This document shows positions 8,237-19,439 of a DNA stretch of 25,848 nucleotides, piece by piece. The translations under genes and the position numbers were made by a program. Numbering within the stretch: position 1 is the stretch's first letter; each line of letters starts with the position of its first letter. This DNA comes from Rhizophagus sp. LPA8_4_AMF (Eukaryota; Glomeromycota; Glomeromycetes; Glomerales; Glomeraceae), in contig JADRCO010000830.1 of assembly GCA_021464525.1 (NCBI GenBank), positions 1 to 25,848 on the forward strand, read 5' to 3'. The notes beneath the pieces were generated by a model. The model had not been told where the DNA came from, ran no database searches, and saw nothing but the letters and a program-made list of their open reading frames with translations.

Positions 8237-10962
8237 ATGGCTAGTATAACTGAATTCGTCAAACGTCCTGGTTTAGGTCGTTTAGGTCGTCCTATAAATG
8301 TTAGAACAAACTATTTCGAAATAACAAATCTTCCTTCCTCAAATATTCATCATTACGACATTGTAATTTCACCAGAAGTTCCTCCAATTTTGAATAGAAG
8401 AATTTTTCAATTAGCAGAAAATTCTTTCTCTGGTATAAGAGCTGTATTTGATGGTCGTAGAAATGTTTATACCGTCAGACCGCTTCCTTTTGGTAATGCA
8501 CACACTTTAGATGTAACCATGCCAGAAGATAATACAAATAATGTAGGTAGAAGTCCTCTACGTATTTTTAGAATAAGAATTAAGAAAGTCAATGAAATTC
8601 ATATGGAAGAAATCAATAGATTTCTTAACGGACGTGGTTCTATAACTCCAAATATTTTAACAGGTTAGTAATATTTATTCATTATAAGTTTTAACATTCC
8701 TTTTTGTAATATTATCTTTCTTAAATTTAATTATAATGCTAATTAGGCATTATGGCACTTAATGTATTGATCCGCCATGTTCCATCAACAACACTTGAAA
8801 GAGTAGGGAGAATATTTTATACTAATCAAGGTTCACGACCTCTTAGTGGAGGAATAGAGGCTTTGCAAGGTTATTTTCAATCTATTAGACCAACGCCTGG
8901 AAAAATGATGACGAATATTGATATTCACACTACCGCTTTTTATGAAAGTGGCAGTTTAATGCAAATAGTTATAAAAGTGCTCAATAAAAGGACCATTGAA
9001 GAACTTAGAGTTATTTCAGAGAGAGATAGACTAAAGCTTGAAAAAATTTTAAAGAATTTAAAAATTTATGTCACTCATGATGAAAATGCTTTAAACCGCA
9101 GATTTAGAATTTATAAAGTAACTAATACTTCAGCTAGTAATACTACATTTGATGATAATGGTAATCAAACTGATGTTGTTTCATACTTCCAAAGAACATA
9201 TAATATACAATTACTATATCCATTCTTTCCTTGCATTGTTATTCGAAGAGAAACTTATTTACCAATGGAAGTATGTAACGTAGTTGAGGTATGCATGTAA
9301 AACTAATATACTAGTCAATACATAGTAAAATCATTTTTTAACGCATCGTGTATTTGTTAGGGACAATGTTATATGCATAAATTGAATGAAAGACAAACGG
9401 CGAATATGATTAAAATTACTTGTCAACCACCTCAATCACGTGCTGATAAAATTAATCAAGGTATCCAAATTCTTAATTATCGACAAAATCAGTATATGCA
9501 ACAATTTAATTTTCGGGTATCTGATGAGATGGCTATAATTCAAGCAAGAGTATTACCTGCTCCAAAATTACAGTATCATCCTACTTCTAGAGAAAGTGCT
9601 ATTACTCCAAGAGATGGTTCATGGAATTTGAGGGATAAGAAAGTTGCCACTGGTGCAACACTTGGTTCATGGGCATGTGCTGTTTTTGGAAATGAAAGAG
9701 ATTATCCAATGGGCGCTATACAAAAATTCATTAGAGAATTGGTTACCACATGTCAAGATACTGGAATGAATATTCCAAATAAAAATCCACCTATACAACA
9801 CTGTAATCCTCAAGGAGGTATTGAAAATTCTTTAAGGCAAGTTTGGGTCAAGGCTGGAAATTTGGCTAAATCTAAACCTCAATTAATTTTATGTATTCTT
9901 CCCAATACTGGTGTACCATTGTATGCCGAAATTAAACGCGTTGGCGATACAGTAATTGGTGCTGCTACGCAATGTGTCCAGGGAAGACACATAATGCGTG
10001 CAGTAAGAGTATATTGTGCTAATGTTTGTCTTAAAATAAATGTTAAACTTGGTGGTATGAATACATTCATTAATCCAAGCCAAATCCCCTTCGTTACACA
10101 ACGTCCAACCATCATAATGGGAGCATCTGTTTCTCATCCTGCTCCTGGGGATCAGAATACCGGTCGCCCATCTATTGCTGCTGTGACTGCTTCAATGGAT
10201 GCAAAAGCATCTCGATATACTGCTTCAATTCGTGTTCAAACTGGCCAACAGGAAGTTATTGGTGATTTAGCAGAAATGGTTAAAGAATTATTAAAAACAT
10301 TTTATCAGACCTGTGGAAGAAAACCAGAACGTATTTTATTCTATCGAGACGGTGTTTCAGAAGGCCAATTTTCTATAGTGTTAAATGATGAAATTAAGGC
10401 AATAAAAGGTATATATTTATTACTATTTTAAGTCATTTTATAATAATATTTCACTGAAATTGTCAATAAACATTTAGCCGCATGCAAGTCACTTGACGAG
10501 AAATATAAACCAACTATAACTTTTGTAGTTGTGCAAAAACGTCATCACACTCGTTTTTTTCCAATTAATGCGAGAGATGGTGATAGAACAGGAAATTGTC
10601 CTCCCGGTACAGTAGTTGAAACAACAATAGTACATCCTTTTGAATTTGACTTTTATCTTCTAAGTCACCCTAATTTGCAAGGGACTTCACGTCCGATGCA
10701 TTATCACGTGTTACTCGATGAAAACGGATTCAATGCTGACTCACTTCAAACATTAACATACAATTTGTGCTATACTTTTGCTCGATGCACTCGTGTAATT
10801 TCTCTTGTTCCACCAGTGTATTATGCTTATTTAATTTGTGGTAGAGCAAGATTTCATTCAAGTGGTGAAAATTGGAGCGATCCAGATACTTCAGAAGGTG
10901 CGGGAAGTGCCAGTTATGCTGCTGTAAAAACTGAATTACTAAAGACTATGTATTATATGTAA
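8237..10962 (+). CDS. Argonaute-like protein B, predicted slicer-dead
   Basis: Second intact array member. Exons 8237-8663, 8747-9288, 9361-10408 and 10478-10962 encode 833 residues. An ATG one codon earlier (8234) would add one Met; I chose 8237 because it aligns with the start of A and C. Domain order is as in A. Its N, linker and PAZ regions are clearly its own (for example [13 protein letters not shown] and KITCQPP), while the second two thirds of exon 3 are identical to A. Guide-pocket residues Tyr511, Lys515, Gln527 and Lys548 are kept. The slicer positions read Ser579, Glu621, Asp653 and Tyr790, so the first Asp and the His are both missing. Introns are 83, 72 and 69 nt. Expression and function are not shown by the sequence, but the open frame over four exons argues for selection. 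Confidence 0.94.
9682..10352 (+). repeat. 671-nt MID-PIWI block identical to Argonautes A and C
   Basis: Matches 6639-7309 of copy A without a mismatch or gap by eye (offset 3043), and the same part of C. It starts inside the MID domain and ends just after the third catalytic codon. Upstream in exon 3 B differs from A at many bases, so the edge is sharp. Confidence 0.88.
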
Positions 10963-10966
10963 AACC

Positions 10967-10972
10967 AATAAA
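10967..10972 (+). terminator. Poly(A) signal of Argonaute B
   Basis: AATAAA 4 nt after the stop codon, in the same context as in copy A. Confidence 0.5.
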
Positions 10973-11133
10973 GCACTTATTTATATTTATAGTATTTATT
11001 AATAATCTATCTACAAAAATAAAAAATTATAGATGCGAATATTTTACTGTTATAATTTGACAACATGATATATTTACCGATTTGTTAGAAATTTCTAAAA
11101 AGTACTATTATATAATTCATTGTGCCTCAAGGT

Positions 11134-11172
11134 TTAGTTGTGGCTTAAAAAAGGCTTTGCAAATTTCTTATC
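11134..11172 (+). promoter_or_regulatory. Conserved upstream box of Argonaute C
   Basis: TTGTGGCTTAAAAAAGGC followed by TTTGCAA and TTTCTTATC, ending about 82 nt before the ATG. The lead-in TGTGCCTCAAGGTTT matches that of copy B. Confidence 0.5.
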
Positions 11173-11253
11173 CGTTGGAATTTTTGGTATTTAACATACA
11201 ATTATTGGTTGAATTTTTTTAATATCTTAGCTTATTTTTAAATTGTTCAAATA

Positions 11254-13975
11254 ATGGCTAGTATAACAGAATTCGTCAAACGTCCTGGTTTAGGCCGTGT
11301 AGGTCGTCCTATAAGACTTAGAACAAACTATTTCGAAGTAACAGCTTTTCCTTCCTCAAATATTTACCATTATGACATTAATATTGTACCAGAAGTTCCT
11401 CCAGCTATGAATAGAAGAATTTTTCAAGAAGCAGAAAATTCTTTCTCCGGTATAAGAGCTGTATTTGATGGTCGTAGAAATGTTTATACTATCAGACCGT
11501 TTCCTTTTGGTGATGCATGTACTTTGGATGTGGAATTGCCAGAGGATAATGCGAATAATGTGGGTAGAAGACCTCCACGTATTTTTAAAATAAGTATTAA
11601 GAAAGTCAATGAAATTCATATGGAAGAGATCAATAGATTTCTTAACGGACGTGGTTCTATATCATCAAATATTTTAACAGGTTTAAATTTATTCATTATA
11701 ATATTTCTTTCACAATTACTAGTTAATACTTAAATTTTAATTTTAACATTAATTAGGCATTATGGCTCTTAATGTATTGATTCATCATAAACCATCAAAG
11801 GAGCATATAAAAGTAGGGAGAGTATTTTACACGAATCAAGGTTCACGATCTCTTAGTGGAGGAGTACAGGTTTGGCAGGGATATTTTCAATCTATTAGAC
11901 CAACACCTAGGAAATTAATGATAAATGTTGATTTACGTGCTACCGCTTTTTATGAAAGTGGTAGTTTAATGCAATTAGTTATAAAAATGCTCAATAAAAG
12001 GACCATTGAAGAACTTAGAGTTATTTCAGAGGGAGATCGACTAAAACTCGAAAAAATTTTAAAAAATTTAACAATTTATGCCACTCATGATGAAAATGCT
12101 TTAAACCGCAGATTTAGAATTACTAAATTAACTAATACTCCAGCTTCTAGTACTATGATTGAAGTTAATGGTCAACAAATCGATATTGTTACTTACTTTA
12201 ATAATACGTATGGTAGAAGTCTACAATATCCGTTCCTTCCTTGCGTTGTTGTACGAAATGAAACTTATTTACCAATGGAAGTATGTAATGTAGCGGAGGT
12301 ATGTAAACTAATATACTAATTAATATGAAATAAAATTATTTTTTAACGCAACTTGTGTATTATTTGTTAGGGACAACGTTATATGCGCAAATTGAATGAA
12401 AGACAAATGGCGGATATGATTAAATTTACTTGTCAACCACCTCAATCACGTGCTAATAAAATTAACCAAGGTATCCAAATTCTTGATTATCGACAAAATG
12501 AGTATTTGCAACAATTTGATTTTCGGGTATCTACTGAAATGACAATAACTCAAGCAAGAGTATTACCTGCTCCAACATTACATTATCATCCTGCTTCTAA
12601 AGAGGATACTTTCATTCCAAAAGATGGTTCATGGAATATGAGGAATAAGAAAGTTGCTACTGGTGCAACACTTGGTTCATGGGCATGTGCAGTTTTTGGA
12701 AATGAAAGAGATTATCCAATGGGCGCTATACAAAAATTCATTAGAGAATTGGTTACCACATGTCAAGATACTGGAATGAATATTCCAAATAAAAATCCAC
12801 CTATACAACACTGTAATCCTCAAGGAGGTATTGAAAATTCTTTAAGGCAAGTTTGGGTCAAGGCTGGAAATTTGGCTAAATCTAAACCTCAATTAATTTT
12901 ATGTATTCTTCCCAATACTGGTGTACCATTGTATGCCGAAATTAAACGCGTTGGCGATACAGTAATTGGTGCTGCTACGCAATGTGTCCAGGGAAGACAC
13001 ATAATGCGTGCAGTAAGAGTATATTGTGCTAATGTTTGTCTTAAAATAAATGTTAAACTTGGTGGTATGAATACATTCATTAATCCAAGCCAAATCCCCT
13101 TCGTTACACAACGTCCAACCATCATAATGGGAGCATCTGTTTCTCATCCTGCTCCTGGGGATCAGAATACCGGTCGCCCATCTATTGCTGCTGTGACTGC
13201 TTCAATGGATGCAAAAGCATCTCGATATACTGCTTCAATTCGTGTTCAAACTGGCCAACAGGAAGTTATTGGTGATTTAGCAGAAATGGTTAAAGAATTA
13301 TTAAAAACATTTTATCAGACCTGTGGAAGAAAACCAGAACGTATTTTATTCTATCGAGACGGCGTTTCAGAAGGCCAATTTTCTATAATATTAAATGATG
13401 AAACCAAGGCAATAAAAGGTATATATTTATTATTATTTTAAGTCATTTGATGTATAATAATATTTCACTAAAATGTCAATAAACATTTAGCCGCATGCAA
13501 GTCACTTGACGAGAAGTATAAACCAACTATAACTTTTGTAGTTGTGCAAAAAAGTCATCACACTCGTTTTTTTCCAATTAATGCGAGGGATGGTGATAGA
13601 ACAGGAAATTGTCCTCCCGGTACAGTAGTTGAAACAACAATAGTGCATCCTTTTGAATTTGACTTTTATCTTCAAAGTTACCCTAGTTTACAAGGGATTT
13701 CACGTCCGATACATTATCACGTGTTACTCGATGAAAACAGATTCAATGCTGACTCACTTCAAACATTAACATATAATTTATGCTATAATTTTGCTCGATG
13801 CACTCGTGCAGTTTCTATTGTTCCACCAGTATATTATGCTCGTTTAGTTTGTCGTAGAGCAAAATTTCATTCAAGTGGTGAAAATTGGAGCGATCCAGAT
13901 ACTTTAGAAGGTGCGGGAAGTGCAAGTTATGCCGCTGTAAAGTCTGAATTACTAAAAGTTATGTATTTTGCGTAA
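11254..13975 (+). CDS. Argonaute-like protein C, mosaic, predicted slicer-dead
   Basis: Third intact member. Exons 11254-11680, 11757-12298, 12371-13418 and 13491-13975 encode 833 residues. The guide pocket is intact (Tyr511, Lys515, Gln527, Lys548). The slicer positions read Ser579, Glu621, Asp653 and Arg790 (YYARL), so the His is replaced by Arg, not by the Tyr of A and B. The gene is a patchwork: the second half of exon 1 and the ends of exon 2 match A, the middle of exon 2 ([14 protein letters not shown]) matches B, exon 3 is almost wholly identical to A, and the end of exon 4 plus the 3' flank resemble D. Introns are 76, 72 and 72 nt. The fourth exon ends in MYFA, a common AGO C-terminus. 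Confidence 0.94.
12199..13387 (+). repeat. Copy in Argonaute C of the 1189-nt A/C identical block
   Basis: Partner of 6146-7334, identical by eye including intron 2. Confidence 0.88.
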
Positions 13976-14431
13976 AGATGACAAAATATTTTGTAAATAA
14001 CTTTGGATTTATCATTAGTTTATATCATGTTTTGTAAATTTCAGCTTTCTTGGCACATATACTTTAGTTCAATAAAGTTACAGAATTATAATAAATATTT
14101 CGAATTTTTGACTATAAATTTCAGCGTCGTATTAAAAATTAATTAAAAAGTAACCAAATACTACAAAATAAGATAAACCCGAAATTTTTTTTATCTAATC
14201 TTAATAAAAATATTTTAATCACGTTGAAATAATCAAAATAGAATTATTGAGATAAAAAAAAAAAAAAATTTTTTTGGTTTTTAAAACTGACGTTTAATTA
14301 GGTCAAATCCGGGGACAATATAAAAAGCAAGCTTTTAAAACTTATTTAAGTAAATAAATGTTGAATTCAAGTACACAGTCACCCCCAAAAATATAATTCA
14401 AATATCCTGTTTTCATATCTTATTTTCAATA
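13976..14431 (+). other. Spacer between Argonautes C and D
   Basis: About 450 nt without an ORF. The first 130 nt (3' flank of C) are similar to the 3' flank of D. The stretch 14200-14300, with a run of A and T, is similar to 19450-19530 beyond copy E, and 14310-14370 resembles 17640-17680, so the spacer itself belongs to the repeat unit. Confidence 0.6.
14071..14076 (+). terminator. Poly(A) signal of Argonaute C
   Basis: AATAAA about 95 nt after the stop codon, in a context (TTCAATAAAG.TxCAGAATTA) shared with copy D but not with A or B. Confidence 0.5.
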
Positions 14432-14470
14432 TTCATTTATGGCTTAGTGAGGCTTTGCAACTTCCTATCG
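14432..14470 (+). promoter_or_regulatory. Conserved upstream box of Argonaute D
   Basis: ATTTATGGCTTAGTGAGGC, then TTTGCAA and CTTCCTATC. It ends about 150 nt before the ATG, further away than in A-C, and is closest to the box of P0 (the GAGGC variant). Confidence 0.45.
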
Positions 14471-14620
14471 AATATAACCGGAACTTTTTTGGACTTGAAT
14501 TTTATAATTTTATAAAATGATTGAATTATCGATGTCTTAATGCACGTATTATATTTGTGTTCATAACCATAAAATCTGAATAAATCATATTACAAACCAT
14601 TTCGTCAAATTGCTGAACTT

Positions 14621-17339
14621 ATGGAAGTAATATCTTTGTTTACAGAATTAGTTAAACGTCCTGGTTTAGGTAGATTAGGCCGTCCTATAAGACTTAGAAC
14701 AAACTATTTCGAAATAACAGATTTTCCTTTCAACAATATTTACCATTATGAGATTGTAATTTTACCAGAAGTTCCTCCAACTTTGAATAGAAGAATTTTT
14801 CGAGCAGCAGAAAATTCTTTTTTTGGGGTAAAAGCTGTATTTGATGGTCACAGAAATATTTATACTTCTAGACAGTTTCCTTTTGGTGATATACATACTC
14901 TAGATGTGACTATGCCAGAGGATAATACGAATAATGTGGGTAGAAGACCTCCACGTATTTTTAAAATAAGAATTAAGAAAGTCAATGAAATTCATATGGA
15001 AGAGGTCAATATGTTTCTTAATAGACGTGGACATATGACATCAAATGTTTTAACAGGTTAATATTTATTATTCTTTTCACAATTACTACTAGTAGTTAAT
15101 ACTTAAATTTTAATTTTAACGTTAATTAGGCATTGTGGCTCTTAATGTATTGATTCATCATATGCCATCAATGACGCTTAAAAAGGTGGGGAGAATATTT
15201 TGTACTAATCAGGGTTCACAACCTCTTAATGGGGGAGTAGAGGCTTGACAAGGTTATTTTCAATCTATTAAGCTAACACCTAATAGAATGATGATAAATA
15301 TTGACTTTCATGCTACCGCTTTTTATGAAAGTAGCAGTTTAACACAGATAGTGATCAAAGTGCTTAATAAAAGGACCATTGAAGAACTTGAAGTTGTTTC
15401 AGAGAGAGATCGACTAAAGCTTGAAAAATTTTTAAAGAATTTAAAAATTTATGCCACACATGATGAAAATGCTTTAACCCGCCGATTTAGAATTTCTAAA
15501 GTAACCAACACTTCACCTAGTAATACTACATTTGATGATAATGGTAATCAGACTGATGTTGCTTCATACTTTAAAAGAAAATATAATATGCAATTACTAT
15601 ATCCATTCCTTCCTTGTATTGTCATCTGAGGGGAAACTTATTTGCCATTGGAAGTATGTAATGTAGTTGAGGTATGTAAAACTAACGTATTAATCAATAT
15701 GGAATAAAATTATTTTTCAACGCATCATGTATTTGTTAGGGACAACATTATATACGCAAATTGAATGAAAGACAAATGGCAAATATGATTAAATTTACTT
15801 GTCAACCGCCTCAATTACGTGCTGATAAAATTAACCAAGGTATCGGAATTCTTAATTATCAACAAAATGAGTATATGCAGCAATTTGATTTTCGGGTATC
15901 TAATGAGATGACTATAACTCAAGCAAGAATATTACCTGCTCCAAAATTACAGTATCATCTTACTTCTAGAGAAAGTGTTTTCACTCCAAGTAGTGGTTTA
16001 TGGAACTTGAGGGATAAAAGAGTTATCACTGGTGCAACACTAAGTTCATGGTCATGTGCTGTTTTTGGAAGTGAAAATGATTTTCCTATGAGCGCTATAC
16101 AAAAATTCATTAGAGAATTGGTTACCACATGTCAAGATGCTGGAATGAATATTCCAAATAAGAATCCACCTATAGAATACTTTAATCTTCTGGGTGATAT
16201 TGAAAATTCTTTAAAGCAAGTTTGGCTTAAGGCTGGAAACACTGCTAGAGCACAGCCTCAATTAATTTTATGTATTCTTCCTAACACTGGTGTATCATTA
16301 TATGCCGAAATTAAACGCGTGGGCGATACAGTAATTGGTATTGCTACTCAATGTATTCAGAGCAGGAATATGTTTGCAACAAAAAAGCAATATTGTGTTA
16401 ATGTTTGTCTTAAAATAAATGTTAAAATTGGTGGTATGAATTCGTTCATTAATCAAAGCCAATTGCCCTTCGTTTCAGAGAGTCCAACCATCATAATGGG
16501 TGCATGTGTTACTCACTCTGTTCCTGGTGATACCAATCGTCCATCTATTGCTGCTGTGACCGCTTCAATGGATGCAAGGGCATTTCGATATGTTGCTACA
16601 ATTCGTTTTCAAACTTGCGGACAGGAAGTTATTAGTGATTTGGCAAACATGGTTAAAGAATTATTAAAAGCATTTTATCAGACTTGTGGAAGAAAACCAG
16701 AACGTATTTTATTTTATCGAAACGGCGTTTCCGAAGGCCAATTTCTTGCAGTGCTAGAGAATGAAATCAAGGCAATAAAAGGTACAGTATATATCTATTA
16801 TTTTGTCATTTTATAATGAGTTTTCAAATACGCTTTACTTAAATTGTCATAATAAACATTTAGTTGCATGCAAATCACTTGAAGTAAATTATAGACCAAC
16901 TATAACCTTTGTAGTTGCGCAAAAACGTCATCACACTCGCTTTTTTCCAATTGATAAAAAAGATGGGGACAGAACAGGCAACTGTCTCCCTGGTACGGTA
17001 GTTGAAACAACAATAGTACATCCTTTTGAATTTGACTTTTATCTTCAAAGCCACACTAGTTTACAAGGGACTTCGCGTCCGACTCATTATCACGTGTTAT
17101 TTGATGAAAATGGATTCAATGCTGACTCACTTCAAACATTAACATATAATTTATGCTATAATTTTGCTCGATGCACTCGTGCAGTTTCTATTGTTCCACC
17201 AGTATATTATGCTCGTTTAGTTTGTCATAGAACAAGATTTCATGTAAGTTGGAACAATTCAGATACTTCAGAAAGTGCAAGAGGTACCAGTTATGCTACT
17301 GTAAAACCTGAACTACTAAGGGTTATGTATTTTATGTAA
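14621..17339 (+). pseudogene. Argonaute D with two in-frame TGA codons
   Basis: All four exons and splice sites are present: 14621-15056, 15130-15671, 15740-16781, 16864-17339. They would encode about 836 residues without a single frameshift. Exon 2 has two nonsense codons: TGA at 15246-15248, where A and C have Trp (TGG), and TGA at 15627-15629, where B has Arg (CGA). Both truncate the protein in linker 1 or PAZ. Exon 2 is 542 nt, so skipping it would break the frame. The MID pocket residues remain (Tyr514, Lys518, Gln530, Lys551), but three slicer positions are changed: Cys582, Asn654 (YRNGVSEGQ) and Arg791, with only Glu622 kept. It is the most divergent of the near-complete copies and does not share the converted block. 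A young pseudogene is most likely; readthrough or assembly error are the alternatives. Confidence 0.88.
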
Positions 17340-17436
17340 TGATAACCAGGTACTATATTTCGTGAATATATTTCGGATTTATCATTAGTTTATATCATGT
17401 TTATAGATTTCAACTTTTTGTAACATATATTTTTTC

Positions 17437-17442
17437 AATAAA
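17437..17442 (+). terminator. Poly(A) signal of Argonaute D
   Basis: AATAAA about 100 nt after the stop codon, in the same context as in copy C. Confidence 0.5.
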
Positions 17443-17920
17443 GCTGCAGAATTACAAAATTTTTTTCGATTGTAAGATTTTTGATGATATACCGAATAAA
17501 AAAAAGCAAGGTTAAAAAATAATCTCGAAATAATTAGTATAGACTAAAAAATTTGATTATAAAACTAATTAATCAAATATTTATTTATTTTATTTAAGTA
17601 AATTTTCTTATCCAAATTATTAATTATTAGGCCGGATCCAAATTAAATATTGAAGGGACAATATACTAATTACATTTAATATAGATAAACAAATATAAAT
17701 TCATTATACTTTTTGATTTCGTTATGTCTTTAATCGTAAAAATTTATATCTTATTTTGTGTCAATGCCTCAATATTTGTTCGTGAATTGGCAACTTCCTA
17801 TTGAAGATAACTGAATTATTACAGTTTAATCTTTAAATTTACAAAATGATTAAATACATTATGATTATAACCATAAATTATAATATTTCGAAATAAATTA
17901 TACATCAAGGAACAAAATTA
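17443..17920 (+). other. Spacer between Argonaute copies D and E
   Basis: AT-rich DNA without a gene. It carries a spacer segment similar to the one before D (GGGACAATAT near 17655) and a worn form of the upstream box at about 17774-17802 (TTGTTCGTGAATTGGCAAC, then TTCCTATTGAAG). Confidence 0.5.
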
Positions 17921-19391
17921 ATGTCTAATATAATATGTCAGAATTTGTTAAACGTCCTGGTTTAGATCGTATGAGCATCCTTAACTTACGCATCATGTGT
18001 ACGATATTAATCGTACGCACTGGCCGGAGTTAAGTGTAAATCTATCACGTGCAAGTGCATAATTTCTAAACTCTGGTAGGATGTACGTACACACGGTGCG
18101 TACCTCTAGATCGTATATGTCGTCCTATAAAAGTTATAACAAACTGTTTCGAAGTAACGGTTCTACTTTTCCCTAAAATTTATTGTATTAACTTTGAAAT
18201 TATACCATTCGTTTCATTAGAAAACTTTCAAATGGCAGAAAAATCTTTTTTTTTTTGGCGTAAGAGCTGTATTTGGTGGGCGTTGTAAAGTTATACTGCC
18301 AAACAGTTTCCATTCGGTTATTAGGGTTATACACATACATATTTTAGATGTAATTATTTCAGATGATGATGCAATAATGTGAGTAGAAGATTTCCGCGTT
18401 CTTTAAAATCATAATTAAGAAATTTATATGAAAGATATCTTAAACTTAATTAATGAAAATTGTTCACTAACATCAAAAAAAACTATCAAAAAAACGTAAA
18501 AATTTTTAGCAGGTTAAATTATAACTTTCTTTTGTAATATCCCTCTTACTTAAATTTAATTTTGATGTTAATTAGGTATTATGCCTCTTAATGCATTAAC
18601 CTTATGAAGCTTAAAAGAGTAGGAGAATATTTTGTATTAATCAGAGGTTCACGACCTCTTAGTGGGAAATAGAAGGTTGGCAAAGTTATTTTCAATCTAT
18701 TAAGCCAACACCTAGGAAAATACATATTTTCATATTACTGGTTTTTATGAATGAGTAGTTTATTAAATATAGGTTTAAAAGTGCTCAATAAAAGATCAAT
18801 TAAAGACTTTAAAATTAAAAGTTTAAAAAGTTTAAAACATTTAAAATTTATGTCGCTCATGATGAAAAGACTTTAAACCGATAATTTAAATTTCTAATAT
18901 TCCATACTACATTCGATGATGGTGATGGTAATCAAACCGATGCTGCTTTATGAACGTATAATATACAATTACAATATCCATTTCTTCCTTGCATTATTAT
19001 TCGAGGAGAGACGTATTCACCAATAGAAGTATGTAATGTAGTTGAGTATATAAAGCTAATATATAATATATTCACTTAAAAAAAATAATAATCTTTTCTA
19101 ACAGTATTGCATATTTATTGTTATATGTGCAGTCGTGCTAATATCCAGGGTGTATCTGTTTCTCACCTTGCTCCTGTTTCACTCATCTATTGTTGCTGTG
19201 AACTACTTCAATGAATACAAAGCATCTCGATATACTGTTTCAATTCGTGTTCAAATTGGTTATTGTTGAAATGATTAAGGAATTATTAAAAACATTTTAT
19301 CAGATTACTGGAAGAAAACGTATTTTATTCTATCGTGGTGTTTTAGGGAGTATGTTCTATATATTGCTAGAGATGAAATAAACAATAAAAG
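17921..19391 (+). pseudogene. Decayed Argonaute copy E
   Basis: Remnant of an array unit. The start ATGTCTAATATAA aligns with that of copy A but is followed by a 5-nt insertion that shifts the frame. Exon 1 is then split by a 134-bp insertion (17973-18106). Exon 2 begins at about 18576 after a preserved AG and runs to about 19045 with several frameshifts. Exon 3 is reduced to about 260 nt after a deletion of most of linker 2 and MID. The surviving PIWI piece still reads SVSH at the first catalytic segment, so Ser was already there, and the third catalytic codon is deleted. Exon 4 is absent. It cannot encode a working protein. Confidence 0.88.
17973..18106 (+). mobile_element. Small MITE-like insertion in Argonaute copy E
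   Basis: A 134-bp segment absent from all other array members, flanked by a perfect 10-bp direct repeat TAGATCGTAT (17963-17972 and 18107-18116). Removing it with one repeat restores the alignment with the intact exon 1. Its ends are imperfect inverted repeats: both begin GAG when read inward, and TACGCATCATGTGTACG near the left pairs with TACGCACCGTGTGTACG read from the right (15 of 17). It has no ORF. The 10-bp duplication and GAG ends suggest a non-autonomous Mutator-like element; that class assignment is inference. Confidence 0.75.
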
Positions 19392-19439
19392 GTATTACAT
19401 ATATTTTAAATTATAATAAATAAGATATTTCTTTTTAGC

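Larger units (their letters stand above)
3165..19391 (+). repeat. Tandem array of six Argonaute units
   Basis: Six head-to-tail copies of one gene, all on the plus strand, starting at 3279, 5193, 8237, 11254, 14621 and 17921. Each has a conserved upstream box, then exon 1 (N domain), exon 2 (linker 1 and PAZ), exon 3 (linker 2, MID, most of PIWI) and exon 4 (end of PIWI), except where decay has removed parts. Intron positions and phases (1, 0, 1) are the same in all intact units. The 3' flanks fall into two types: P0/A/B share one and C/D the other. Outer copies are decayed and inner ones intact, the pattern of birth and death by unequal crossing over. Confidence 0.93.

Noticed and set aside
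15057-15129. Exon 2 skipping as a rescue of copy D
   Set aside because: Exon 2 is 542 nt and joins phase 1 to phase 0, so skipping it would shift the frame.
3165-19391. A CRISPR-like or satellite explanation for the repeats
   Set aside because: The repeat unit is a 3-kb eukaryotic gene with conserved introns; there are no short regular repeats with unique spacers.
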